Shown here in pieces: positions 8,107 through 15,487 of a stretch of DNA of 40,233 bases. The DNA lies in NCBI GenBank assembly GCA_041672465.1, contig JBAYZO010000010.1, forward strand, positions 1-40,233. The letters are read 5' to 3'. Positions within the stretch are counted from its first letter, which is position 1. The number at the start of each line of letters is the position of its first letter. Position numbers and translations under genes: made by a program. The stretch comes from UBA1206 sp041672465 (lineage in GTDB: Bacteria; Bacillota; Clostridia; Oscillospirales; CAG-382). The notes below the pieces were generated by a model. It was not told where the DNA came from. It ran no database searches and saw only the letters and a list, made by a program, of their open reading frames with translations.

Positions 8107-9467
8107 AGTCCGGCTTCCTTTATAATTTCGTCAAGTCCTATACGTCTGCTCCCCTTAAATAACACTATGTCGCCGTCGTTTATAATATCACAAAGCAGCT
8201 TTGCCGCGCGGTGTTTTTCAGAAAAGCCAAAAGCAAAGATATTTGGGTCTTTCGGGAGGAAGTCGCGGCAGGTTTTCGCGAAATCCCCCACAAAGATTAA
8301 AATATCGGCCGTTTCGCGGGCTATTCGAGCGTTTTCGGTATGGAAATCCACTTCGTCTTCCCCAAGCTCCAGCATATCGCCGAGCACCGCTATTTTTCTC
8401 CCCGTTTTGGTTGACAGCACCTTCAGCGCCGCTTTCATGGATTCCGGCGAGGCGTTGTAACAGTCGGCAATAACCGTGACTTTTCGCTTATAACCCGGCC
8501 GGTATATGCGAAGTCTGTCCCCCTGAGTGGTAAACAAGCCCAGCGCGCCGGCGGCGTCATTCGGCTCCACGCCGCCCATAACTCCCGCCGCGAAAGCGTA
8601 CAGGGCGTTTTTAACGTTATGTTCGCCCTCGGTGAAAATTGTTATCTGATTCTGATTGCTCCCCCCCCGACGGTTGGCCGTAAATGTGGTTTTACCGGGG
8701 GAATACTGAATATTATTTGCGAAAAAGTCGCTTTCTTTATTTGTTAAGCCGCAATAAATTGTTTTTTGATTGAGCTTGCCTTTAAGCGAAAACTCATATT
8801 CGGAGTCGCCGTCAAGAATTACATAACCGCCGTCCTGCCCGCTTAGAATATCAAGCTTTTCTTTTCTTATCTCTTCTTTTGAGCCTAACGCCATTAGGTG
8901 AGAAGAACCCATTAGGGTTATTACAGATAAGAAAGGTTTTACAAGGAGAGAGAGGGATTTTATCTCGCCCCTGCAGGACATTCCAAGCTCAAGCACGGCG
9001 TGGGTTTCGCCGCCGCCGACGGACAGCACCGTTATCGGCGCGCCGACAAGGCTGTTGGCGTTGCCTTTTGTGGACGCCGTTTTAAAGGCCGCGCCATAGA
9101 CAAGGCTTGTCATATCCTTAACCGTGGTTTTGCCCGCGCTCCCCGTTATGGCTATAACTTTTACCGATGGGATTTTTTCTCTTCTGTAATATTCCGCCAG
9201 ACTGTAAAGCGCTTTTTTGGTGTCGCTTACCAAAACACAGTTACCGGTGACATAATTTTTGTCGCTCACAAGACAATGACAGCCCAAAGAAGACATCTCG
9301 CTTACAAACAAATGCCCGTCCGTCCTCTCGCCGGGGAGGGCAATAAACAGCCCGCCGCTGACAGCCTCCCTGCTGTCGGTAAAGACGCTTTGTACAAGAC
9401 TTTTTCCGTCGCCGTAAAGCTTTCCGCCGGCGGCGGCCGCGACTTCTTCAAGTAAAATGGGTATCAT
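8103..9467 (-). CDS. murF: UDP-MurNAc-tripeptide:D-Ala-D-Ala ligase MurF
   Basis: 454-residue Mur ligase adding D-Ala-D-Ala to the UDP-MurNAc-tripeptide in the cytoplasm. The N-terminal substrate domain has the TDSRE motif (about 30-34). The ATPase domain has the P-loop ITGSAGKTT at 107-115, with ALELGMSCRGEI (about 160-172) as the Mg/ATP segment. The C-terminal domain carries DCYNASPESM (about 334-343) and the GDMLELGE motif. This combination is characteristic of MurF rather than MurE. The start ATG shares a base with the stop of the upstream PBP (TAATG) and its stop overlaps mraY, so three genes are tightly coupled. No murE neighbour exists in this cluster. Confidence 0.95.
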   Translation of the reverse strand: MIPILLEEVAAAAGGKLYGDGKSLVQSVFTDSREAVSGGLFIALPGERTDGHLFVSEMSSLGCHCLVSDKNYVTGNCVLVSDTKKALYSLAEYYRREKIPSVKVIAITGSAGKTTVKDMTSLVYGAAFKTASTKGNANSLVGAPITVLSVGGGETHAVLELGMSCRGEIKSLSLLVKPFLSVITLMGSSHLMALGSKEEIRKEKLDILSGQDGGYVILDGDSEYEFSLKGKLNQKTIYCGLTNKESDFFANNIQYSPGKTTFTANRRGGSNQNQITIFTEGEHNVKNALYAFAAGVMGGVEPNDAAGALGLFTTQGDRLRIYRPGYKRKVTVIADCYNASPESMKAALKVLSTKTGRKIAVLGDMLELGEDEVDFHTENARIARETADILIFVGDFAKTCRDFLPKDPNIFAFGFSEKHRAAKLLCDIINDGDIVLFKGSRRIGLDEIIKEAGL

Positions 9468-11713
9468 TACTGAATTTCCTCGTCATACATAAACTTAACG
9501 CCGATAACGCTTCCCTCGTTTATTTTTTCGCCCGGCTCTATGTTTTGACCCACGGCGTAGCACTTTACATATTCTTTGTTGAAAATTCCCTCGATCTTAA
9601 GGTTTACATTGTTGGTTTTAGCCCAGTCAAACACCTGCTGCGGGGTGAGCCCCACAAGGTTTTTAACGGTGACTTTTTCGGGGTAGGCCTCGCCTTGGGT
9701 GTAAAGAATAATGGTTCCGCCCTCAATAATTTCGGTTCCCACACGGGGGAGCTGGTCGGCAACGGTGTCTCCGCTGCCGTAAACAACGCATTTAAAGCCC
9801 TCTTTTTCAATGGCGTATTTAGCTCTCTCGGTCTCTGACTTTTTATAGTCATCAATTTTATATGTCTTTATGACATTCTCGTCGTTGGGTTTTATCTCAA
9901 GGTAGGGCAGCACTTCGGAGAGCACTCGGGAAATAACCGGCGCCGCCACTTGACTGCCGTAAATAATACCGCTTGTCGGCTCGTCAATAACAATGATAAT
10001 CGCGAGCTGGGGGTCTTCCGCCGGGGCGAAAGAGATACAGCTTGAAATATAATAATGCGCGCCCTCCTCGGCGCCGGGGCGGCCGATTTTTTGGGAAGTG
10101 CCGGTTTTTGAAGATATATTATAGCCCGAAACGCCCGCGTTTTTTGTCGAGTTGACTATTGTGGTGAGTATGTCGCTCGCCGTCTTTTCGCTTACCACCT
10201 GCCGCTTTTCGTCAAAGGCCGTGTTGTTCGTGAGCTTTCCGTCGCTCCCCACAAACGCCTTCGCGATATGGGGCGTCACCACATATCCGCCGTTGGCGAT
10301 AGCGGAAGTCGCCGCGATATGTTCAAGCATGGTTATTGACATTGATTGCCCGAACGCCACGTTGGAGAGGGTGAGCTGATTGTCGAGCTTTGAGTAATAA
10401 ATGCTCCTTGACTCGCCTATAATGTCCGAACCGGTGGGGGCTGTATAGCCGAAAGCCTCGAAATATCTTGAAAAAATACTGCCGCCGATATCAAGCCCCA
10501 TCTGGACAAAAGCGGGGTTGCAAGAATTTATCAAGGCCTCCCTTACGGTTTGACTCCCGTGGGGGATAGATGAGTGGCAATGGATTGTCTCGCCAAGCAC
10601 AATAATGTCGCCGCTGCAAAAATAGCGGGATTCAAGGGTAAATATGTTTTCCTCAAGCCCCATGGCGGTGGTTATTACCTTAAAAGTCGAGCCCGGCTCG
10701 TAAAGTTCGGTGGCGCAGCGGTTTTTCCACATCTCATACAGCAGCTGAACTTTATAGGCGGCTTTTTCTTCTGTAGTTCCGGCAAAAGCGTTGTATTTTT
10801 CGAGATACGAACCCGTAAGCTCGTTATAGTTGTTCAAGTCGTAGTCGTCAACGCTGGCGATGGCGTAAATTTCGCCCGTGTTTGGGTCCATTACTATGCC
10901 GCGCGCGCCAAAGGTGGGTTTGTGCTCGATGACAGCCTCTTTGAGATATTTTTCAAGCACCGATTGAATTGTATAGTCTATGGTTAACACCACGCTCTGC
11001 CCGTCATGGGCGTCTATGTAGCTCTCATACGGGAAAGGCAGCTCGTTGCCGAGCGCGTCCTGACCTTGTATAACCCTGCCGTTAACCCCGCTCAGCACCG
11101 ACTCATATGTAAGCTCCACGCCGTTGAGCCCGTTGTTGTCCGCCCCCACAAAGCCTATCGCCTGAGAGGCGAGGGTGCTGTACGGGTAATAGCGCTTTGT
11201 GGATTCCTCAAGGCAGACCTGATTTGACAGGTTGTTGTCCTCGATAAATTTTCGTACTTTTATTTCGTCGTCTTCTTCGATATTCCTTTTTATAACTTGA
11301 TATTGGGAGCTCTTATAAGTCTGCTTGTCAAGGATAAAATCTTTGTCCACGCCGAGCAGCTCCGAAAGTCCGTCCGCGATAAGCTCTCCTTGCGCTTCGT
11401 CGACAATATCTTTTGGGGAAATAAAAACGGTTTGAACGGTGGCGCTGGTGGCGAGTATCTTCATGTTGCGGTCGTATATATTCCCCCGCTTGGCGAAGAT
11501 TGTGATCTCCGAAGTATACTGTTTTATGGCGGCGTTGCGGTTTTCGTCGGGGGAGACTATCTGCAGCATAACAAGGCGATAGACCAAATAACAAAGACAA
11601 AGCAAGAGAAACAACATCGCGATGCGTCCTCTTGCCAATATTAATTTGCCCGTCACGTTTGCGTCAGCGTTATTTTTTTCTCTCAAAGCGCGGCTCCCCT
11701 TAGTGTTCGGCAT
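9467..11713 (-). CDS. ftsI: Class B penicillin-binding protein (FtsI/PBP2B/SpoVD type) with two PASTA domains
   Basis: Septal DD-transpeptidase. Counting from the ATG at 11713 (748 residues): one membrane anchor at about 30-51, a dimerisation/pedestal domain with KRGNIYDRN near 75-83, then the transpeptidase with SxxK as STFK at 342-345, SxN as SCN at 397-399 and KTG at 536-538, so all three catalytic motifs are intact. Two PASTA domains follow (about 626-672 and 680-744), as in division PBPs of Firmicutes. I prefer 11713 because GGAG lies nine bases upstream. An in-frame ATG at 11779 would add 22 residues but has only a poor ribosome site. It could serve vegetative division (PBP2B) or spore cortex synthesis (SpoVD); as the only transpeptidase in the cluster, division is the simpler reading. 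Confidence 0.9.
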   Translation of the reverse strand: MPNTKGSRALREKNNADANVTGKLILARGRIAMLFLLLCLCYLVYRLVMLQIVSPDENRNAAIKQYTSEITIFAKRGNIYDRNMKILATSATVQTVFISPKDIVDEAQGELIADGLSELLGVDKDFILDKQTYKSSQYQVIKRNIEEDDEIKVRKFIEDNNLSNQVCLEESTKRYYPYSTLASQAIGFVGADNNGLNGVELTYESVLSGVNGRVIQGQDALGNELPFPYESYIDAHDGQSVVLTIDYTIQSVLEKYLKEAVIEHKPTFGARGIVMDPNTGEIYAIASVDDYDLNNYNELTGSYLEKYNAFAGTTEEKAAYKVQLLYEMWKNRCATELYEPGSTFKVITTAMGLEENIFTLESRYFCSGDIIVLGETIHCHSSIPHGSQTVREALINSCNPAFVQMGLDIGGSIFSRYFEAFGYTAPTGSDIIGESRSIYYSKLDNQLTLSNVAFGQSMSITMLEHIAATSAIANGGYVVTPHIAKAFVGSDGKLTNNTAFDEKRQVVSEKTASDILTTIVNSTKNAGVSGYNISSKTGTSQKIGRPGAEEGAHYYISSCISFAPAEDPQLAIIIVIDEPTSGIIYGSQVAAPVISRVLSEVLPYLEIKPNDENVIKTYKIDDYKKSETERAKYAIEKEGFKCVVYGSGDTVADQLPRVGTEIIEGGTIILYTQGEAYPEKVTVKNLVGLTPQQVFDWAKTNNVNLKIEGIFNKEYVKCYAVGQNIEPGEKINEGSVIGVKFMYDEEIQ

Positions 11714-11867
11714 GGCGGCCGGCTCCGCGCTCCCGACGGCAACCCCAAAAAGCAAGCTGACTTCTGAAAAGCGCCCCATAAGGCCGCCAACAGCCTTACC
11801 TTATTAATTATATTGCCGGAACATACAAATAAGTACGAAAATCCCGCTCCGCCTTTGAGCCCGGCGG

Positions 11868-12425
11868 TTAGTCAAAAAAGTTTTTAAGCACCTCGCCGAA
11901 CCCGGAAAGAAGAAGTCCGAAACCCCCGCGCTCGTAATCGTCGTATCTGAAAGCGGCGCCTGTGTTTTCGGGGAGGGTTGTGATGTTTATTCTGGTGAGT
12001 TCGGAGGATTTAACCATTCCGAGTTCGTTTACGGCGTAGTCTTCAAAATAAATGAGATTGTTTTTGCGGTCAAGCCTTTGGCTGAGCTTTTCGGCGCTCT
12101 TCTGGAGTTCGGTCAGCTCGTCTTTTAAAGAGGCGATTTCGCTGTTGTAGTTGTCGATTTCCGCGTAGTTCATAAGCAGGAAAATAAACAGCAGCGTGGT
12201 CACGGCGATAGTGAATATGCTCCCGATGGGGAGGGGTTTTTTATCTTTCTTTTTGGTTTCTATCACAAGCGGCTCAGCCGTCTTCCCGCGCGGCGCGGCT
12301 TTCGCGGCGGGGGAGATGTTTTTATTTCTTTGCGAATGTTCGACGCTTTGCGGCTTGTTTTTACCCGCTGTGGCTTTATTCGACGTATTAATTATAGCTT
12401 TGCCCGAGTTGTTTTTGGTGTCCAT
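11868..12425 (-). CDS. ftsL: FtsL-like divisome protein
   Basis: 185-residue bitopic protein. A long Lys/Asn/Ala-rich cytoplasmic N-terminus (about 65 residues) precedes one membrane segment (about 66-87). A coiled-coil stretch follows (YNSEIASLKDELTELQKSAE, about 93-112), then a segment with ELGMVKSSELTRI typical of FtsL/DivIC ends. It would form the FtsL-DivIC-DivIB complex that activates FtsW and its PBP. Position between rsmH and the PBP is the classic ftsL slot, which is the main reason for the name because the family is very divergent. The cytoplasmic tail and the Gly/Phe-rich C-terminus (about 155-185) are longer than usual. ATG with GAGG seven bases upstream. Confidence 0.8.
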   Translation of the reverse strand: MDTKNNSGKAIINTSNKATAGKNKPQSVEHSQRNKNISPAAKAAPRGKTAEPLVIETKKKDKKPLPIGSIFTIAVTTLLFIFLLMNYAEIDNYNSEIASLKDELTELQKSAEKLSQRLDRKNNLIYFEDYAVNELGMVKSSELTRINITTLPENTGAAFRYDDYERGGFGLLLSGFGEVLKNFFD

Positions 12426-12511
12426 ATTCTTTCCTCTTTTTTAATTAATGGTAAACTTTTTAACATTAAGGCCGATTGCTTGCCCGGCGCGGGTTAAATA
12501 ATACCGCCGCT

Positions 12512-13438
12512 TTATAGTTTTTCCGCCGCTCTCAGCTTTGAAGAATGTGAGCGGGGGTTTTTTGTGTTTTCGTCTTCCCCCGGTATGACCGGTTTTTTGG
12601 TTATTACTTTGAGTGTGGCTTTTTTCCCGCATGCGCAGCGGGGGAGGTCTTTTGGGCATTCGCAGGGGTTTTCTTGTTGTCTGAAGAACGTTTTTACTGC
12701 TCTGTCCTCAAGCGAATGAAATGAAATTACAACTATTCTTCCCCCCGGCGAAAGCAGCTCAACCGCGGCGCTGAGGGCTTTTTTGAGTTCGTCAAGCTCG
12801 CCGTTAACTTCTATGCGAAGCGCTTGAAAGCACCTCTTGGCGGGGTGGCCGCTCTTGCGGTAGTAGGGCGGGCAGACTTCGGAAATTATCTCCGCGAGCC
12901 TGCGGGTGGCGGTAATCGGGGAGACTTCCCTTTCCCTTATTATCGCCTCGGTTATTTTCCGGGAAAAGGGCTCTTCGCCGTATTCGCTGAAAATCCGCGT
13001 AAGCTCTTCTTTTGGGTAGCCGTTGACTATTTCCGAAGCGGTGAGGGTTTGAGCCGTATCCATACGCATATCAAGCGGAGAGTCGGTGACATAGGAAAAA
13101 CCTCTTTTTGGGTTGTCGATCTGATAAGACGAGACGCCGAGGTCAAACAGTATTCCGTCTACATGGCGGATGCCAAACTCTTCCGCCGCTTCGGCTATCC
13201 GGGAAAAGTTCCCATGCCACAAAGAAAGTCTGAAGTCGTCAAGGCTTGTCCTTACATGATTTATGGCGTCCACGTCGCGGTCAATGCCTATTACCCTGCC
13301 GGTTTCCCCAACGAGCGATAGGATGAGCTTTGTGTGCCCCCCGCCGCCCAGCGTGGAGTCGATATATATGCCGTTTTGCTTAACGGCCATAAGATTTACC
13401 GCTTGGTTTGCCATTACCGGAAAGTGCGAAAATTCCAT
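12512..13438 (-). CDS. rsmH: 16S rRNA (cytosine-1402-N4) methyltransferase RsmH (MraW)
   Basis: 308-residue SAM-dependent methyltransferase acting on C1402 in the decoding centre of 16S rRNA. Motif I region DSTLGGGGHTKLIL (about 28-41) and the acidic GIDRD (about 51-55) form the SAM site. DGILFDLGVSSYQID (about 96-110) and the late RIVVISFHSLEDR block are RsmH hallmarks. A Cys-rich tail region (CECPKDLPRCACGKK) near 268-282 also fits the family. It begins 4 bp after the mraZ stop with a weak ribosome site, so translation is probably coupled to mraZ. Confidence 0.96.
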   Translation of the reverse strand: MEFSHFPVMANQAVNLMAVKQNGIYIDSTLGGGGHTKLILSLVGETGRVIGIDRDVDAINHVRTSLDDFRLSLWHGNFSRIAEAAEEFGIRHVDGILFDLGVSSYQIDNPKRGFSYVTDSPLDMRMDTAQTLTASEIVNGYPKEELTRIFSEYGEEPFSRKITEAIIREREVSPITATRRLAEIISEVCPPYYRKSGHPAKRCFQALRIEVNGELDELKKALSAAVELLSPGGRIVVISFHSLEDRAVKTFFRQQENPCECPKDLPRCACGKKATLKVITKKPVIPGEDENTKNPRSHSSKLRAAEKL

Positions 13439-13442
13439 TTGC

Positions 13443-13862
13443 CTAAAAACCGCACTCGATAAGGTCGTCGGTCACGCCCTCCGAGGACATATTCTGCTGT
13501 TCGTTTTCCCATTCATCGGCTGACCATATTTCAATATGGTTTTCGTTGCCTATTATGACCACGTCTTTTTCAAGTAAGGCGAACTGTCTGTAAACGGGCG
13601 GCAGGGCTATTCGCCCCTGCGCGTCAAGGCTGCCCTCGCTGGTGCCGGAAAAGAAGTACCGCCTCGCGTGGCGCTGTCTCGCCTCGGGGAGCTCTTTTAT
13701 TTTGTTTGCGAAGCTTGTCCACTCGTCAAGCGGGTAAACGCAAAGGCATTTGTCAAAACCCTTAGTGATTTTAAATTCTTCGCCCAACCCCTCGCGGAGT
13801 TTCGGCGGGATAGACACCCTGCCCTTTTGGTCCATTGAGTACCAATATTCCCCGGTAAACAA
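13443..13862 (-). CDS. mraZ: Transcriptional regulator MraZ
   Basis: 139-residue DNA-binding protein with two AbrB-like half domains. Each carries the DxxGR core: MDQKGRVSIPPKLRE (about 10-24) and LDAQGRIALPPVYRQ (about 79-93). MraZ forms rings that bind direct repeats upstream of its own operon, usually repressing dcw transcription. The start codon is TTG at 13862, with GGAGG eight bases upstream; no ATG in frame fits the conserved N-terminus. The gene is first in the cluster. A sigma-A promoter and candidate MraZ boxes lie just upstream. Length is close to the family norm of about 140-150. Confidence 0.95.
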   Translation of the reverse strand: MFTGEYWYSMDQKGRVSIPPKLREGLGEEFKITKGFDKCLCVYPLDEWTSFANKIKELPEARQRHARRYFFSGTSEGSLDAQGRIALPPVYRQFALLEKDVVIIGNENHIEIWSADEWENEQQNMSSEGVTDDLIECGF

Positions 13863-13930
13863 TCACAGCCCTCCTTCCGGTAAAAAGATAGGTCGCTTTT
13901 GGCACTTTCATGGGATTTTATGGATTAATT

Positions 13931-13946
13931 TGCCACAATTCCCCAC
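13931..13946 (-). promoter_or_regulatory. mraZ: Candidate MraZ operator (two repeats, 10 bp period)
   Basis: Minus strand shows TGGGG (13945-13941) and TGGCA (13935-13931) separated by five bases. E. coli MraZ is known to bind TGGGN repeats separated by 5 nt upstream of mraZ. The pair begins about 10 bp downstream of the -10, so a bound MraZ ring would cover the start site. The second box deviates from consensus and a third is not evident. Confidence 0.5.
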
Positions 13947-13955
13947 TACGTTTTT

Positions 13956-13984
13956 ATTATATATAATTAAATTTAAAAAAGCAA
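13956..13984 (-). promoter_or_regulatory. Sigma-A promoter of the mraZ/dcw operon
   Basis: On the minus strand, -35 TTGCTT (13984-13979) and a perfect -10 TATAAT (13961-13956) are separated by 17 bp of nearly pure A/T. The start site would be near 13949, giving a leader of about 87 nt that contains the candidate MraZ boxes and the GGAGG site of mraZ. The rest of the 374 bp gap up to 14236 holds only the terminator at 14145-14176; I see no gene in it. Confidence 0.7.
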
Positions 13985-14144
13985 TACCTTTTTGACTTTT
14001 TTTTAAACTTTTTTTATATTACGTAAACCGACATAACTTGTGATTTTCCTTTTAATTTCAACCGTTTTCGCCTTTTTTGCCTATATTTGCGCATGTTTTT
14101 ATGTAAACGAACAAGTGTTTGCGATTTATATAGGAAAAGCGTAT

Positions 14145-14176
14145 AAAAAAGCCCCTTCTTTTTCTATAGAAGGGGC
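14145..14176 (-). terminator. Rho-independent terminator of the 14237-15292 lipoprotein gene
   Basis: A 9 bp perfect stem GCCCCTTCT / AGAAGGGGC (14176-14151) with an 8-base loop is followed on the minus strand by six T residues (14150-14145). It insulates the dcw operon from the upstream lipoprotein gene. Confidence 0.85.
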
Positions 14177-14236
14177 AAGCGCCGGGTAAAAGTAAGTTTT
14201 ACGCTTTATTTTATTATAATTTATTGTTTATAAACT

Positions 14237-15292
14237 TTATTCTCTGTTCATATCAAGGTCAACCCTAAAGGAAAAGTCGTATCCTCCGCCGGGGGCGGTT
14301 ATAACCTTTGTGCAGTCGTAATCAAACCGATCTATGTTTTTATCCGGCCAGAGAGCGCGGTTGCCGGTATGGGTGTCGTCCCAGACAAGCGGAACGCCGG
14401 GGTCGGACCCTTTATAGATTTTTACGTTTGCCACCAAAATGTTTTGCATATATAAGTCTTCGTCGGTGTTATACAGCGTTATTTCAACAAAATCCTCCGA
14501 CGCGTTCCCGCTTGTGTCAAGCTTGGTGTTCGGCGGATAGTCAAGGGCGAAATCCATAAGATAAGAAGTGTTCGAGCCGTCGGCTTTCATTCCGTACACC
14601 GAAAAAGTCACGCTGTCGGCGATTTTATCAAGTGTGAGGTCATAAATAGTGAGCGTCGCCGTCTCGTCGGCCAAAGAGGTGTCGAGAGTCAGCGTGTAGG
14701 AATGTTCGGGCGAAAGCTTGACTTTTGACTCATACCATGTCGCCTCGCCGTCTCCGGCGGGTTTATAGATATTGTAAAAGAGATGCCACGCGGGGTTTTT
14801 TCCGGAATAGCAAAGACCCGTGTCAAAGCAGTTCGCCCACCACGCGCCGTTATAGACGTCGCAGCCTAAAAATATATAGGCGTTCACGAATTTTCCGTCT
14901 GTTCGGCGAATGGTATTGATTTTAATTTTATCAACCGCGATGTCCATCGAAGCTTTGTTGTAGCCGATTTTTGAGTAAACGCAGTAAGCGGGGCCGTCGT
15001 TATCCCCCATTTTACCGCCGCCGTTATCATAGTTTCGGTTTGTTATCACTGTTGAACCCTCCGGAATGGGGATTTTCTTAAGTTCTTCGCCACCTCCATT
15101 GGAGGTGTCACCTCCAATGGAGGTGAGGCTTTCTTCGGTCATATCAGAACTCTCCTCACTGTTTTGCAGGGCGTCAGACGTTGACTCGGCCGCCGACTGC
15201 GAGATCGAATTGCCGTCGGGCGGGTGATTTCCTCCGCAGGCAAGCAAAAGACAGCAGAGAGCCGCAATAAATAAAAACGCCGTTTTTTTCAA
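14237..15292 (-). CDS. Secreted lipoprotein of unknown function
   Basis: 351 residues with a lipoprotein signal: a Lys-Lys start, hydrophobic core to about 15, and a lipobox ending at Cys19 (CLLLAC). A Ser/Glu/Gly-rich linker (about 25-75) would hold the globular part off the membrane. The mature domain is rich in aromatic residues, Asp/Asn and alternating hydrophobic strands (for example WYESKVKLSPEHSYTLTLD and YDLTLDKIADSVTFSVYGM). This suggests a beta-sandwich, lectin- or CBM-like domain; that is inference from composition only and I do not recognise the family. The start is TTG at 15292 preceded by AGGTGG. It is monocistronic, with its own promoter (15353-15381) and terminator. Its linker region is encoded across a striking nested palindrome (15091-15125). 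Confidence 0.75.
   Translation of the reverse strand: MKKTAFLFIAALCCLLLACGGNHPPDGNSISQSAAESTSDALQNSEESSDMTEESLTSIGGDTSNGGGEELKKIPIPEGSTVITNRNYDNGGGKMGDNDGPAYCVYSKIGYNKASMDIAVDKIKINTIRRTDGKFVNAYIFLGCDVYNGAWWANCFDTGLCYSGKNPAWHLFYNIYKPAGDGEATWYESKVKLSPEHSYTLTLDTSLADETATLTIYDLTLDKIADSVTFSVYGMKADGSNTSYLMDFALDYPPNTKLDTSGNASEDFVEITLYNTDEDLYMQNILVANVKIYKGSDPGVPLVWDDTHTGNRALWPDKNIDRFDYDCTKVITAPGGGYDFSFRVDLDMNRE
15091..15125. repeat. Nested inverted repeat inside the lipoprotein coding region
   Basis: Two 17-base arms, CACCTCCATTGGAGGTG (15091-15107) and CACCTCCAATGGAGGTG (15109-15125), are exact reverse complements separated by one base. Each arm is itself a palindrome with 7 bp half-sites (CACCTCC/GGAGGTG) around a 3-base centre. 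It lies in frame in the Gly/Ser linker of the lipoprotein. GGAGGTG also matches a Shine-Dalgarno sequence, once per arm on each strand. Confidence 0.9.
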
Positions 15293-15352
15293 ATATACCC
15301 CACCTTTTTTATACCCTTTTTTTAAGGTTTCGCCAATGGCTTTTACTTTATT

Positions 15353-15381
15353 ACAATATCATAAAAGCGTAGTTTTGTCAA
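15353..15381 (-). promoter_or_regulatory. Sigma-A promoter of the lipoprotein gene
   Basis: Consensus -35 TTGACA (15381-15376), 17 bp spacer, -10 TATTGT (15358-15353) on the minus strand. The start site near 15346 leaves a leader of about 54 nt to the TTG start. Confidence 0.65.
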
Positions 15382-15433
15382 ACTTTTCTCGACGTGCTCC
15401 GCCGATCTTCAAACGCCCGCTTGCCGTTTGATG

Positions 15434-15462
15434 TTGACTTTTTTTCGATACGGCTATATTAT
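15434..15462 (+). promoter_or_regulatory. Sigma-A promoter of the glycerate kinase gene
   Basis: -35 TTGACT (15434-15439), 17 bp spacer, -10 TATTAT (15457-15462). Start near 15469, so the leader is only about 19 nt and begins at the AAGGAG ribosome site. An overlapping TATATT at 15455 would give a 15 bp spacer and is less likely. Confidence 0.55.
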
Positions 15463-15487
15463 AACTAAAAAGGAGCGCGTATAAATA

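Noticed and set aside
15300..15350. TTGGCG/17 bp/TATAAA promoter-like pair just before the lipoprotein TTG start
   Set aside because: Transcription from it would begin inside or after the ribosome site; the TTGACA/TATTGT pair at 15353-15381 gives a sensible leader.
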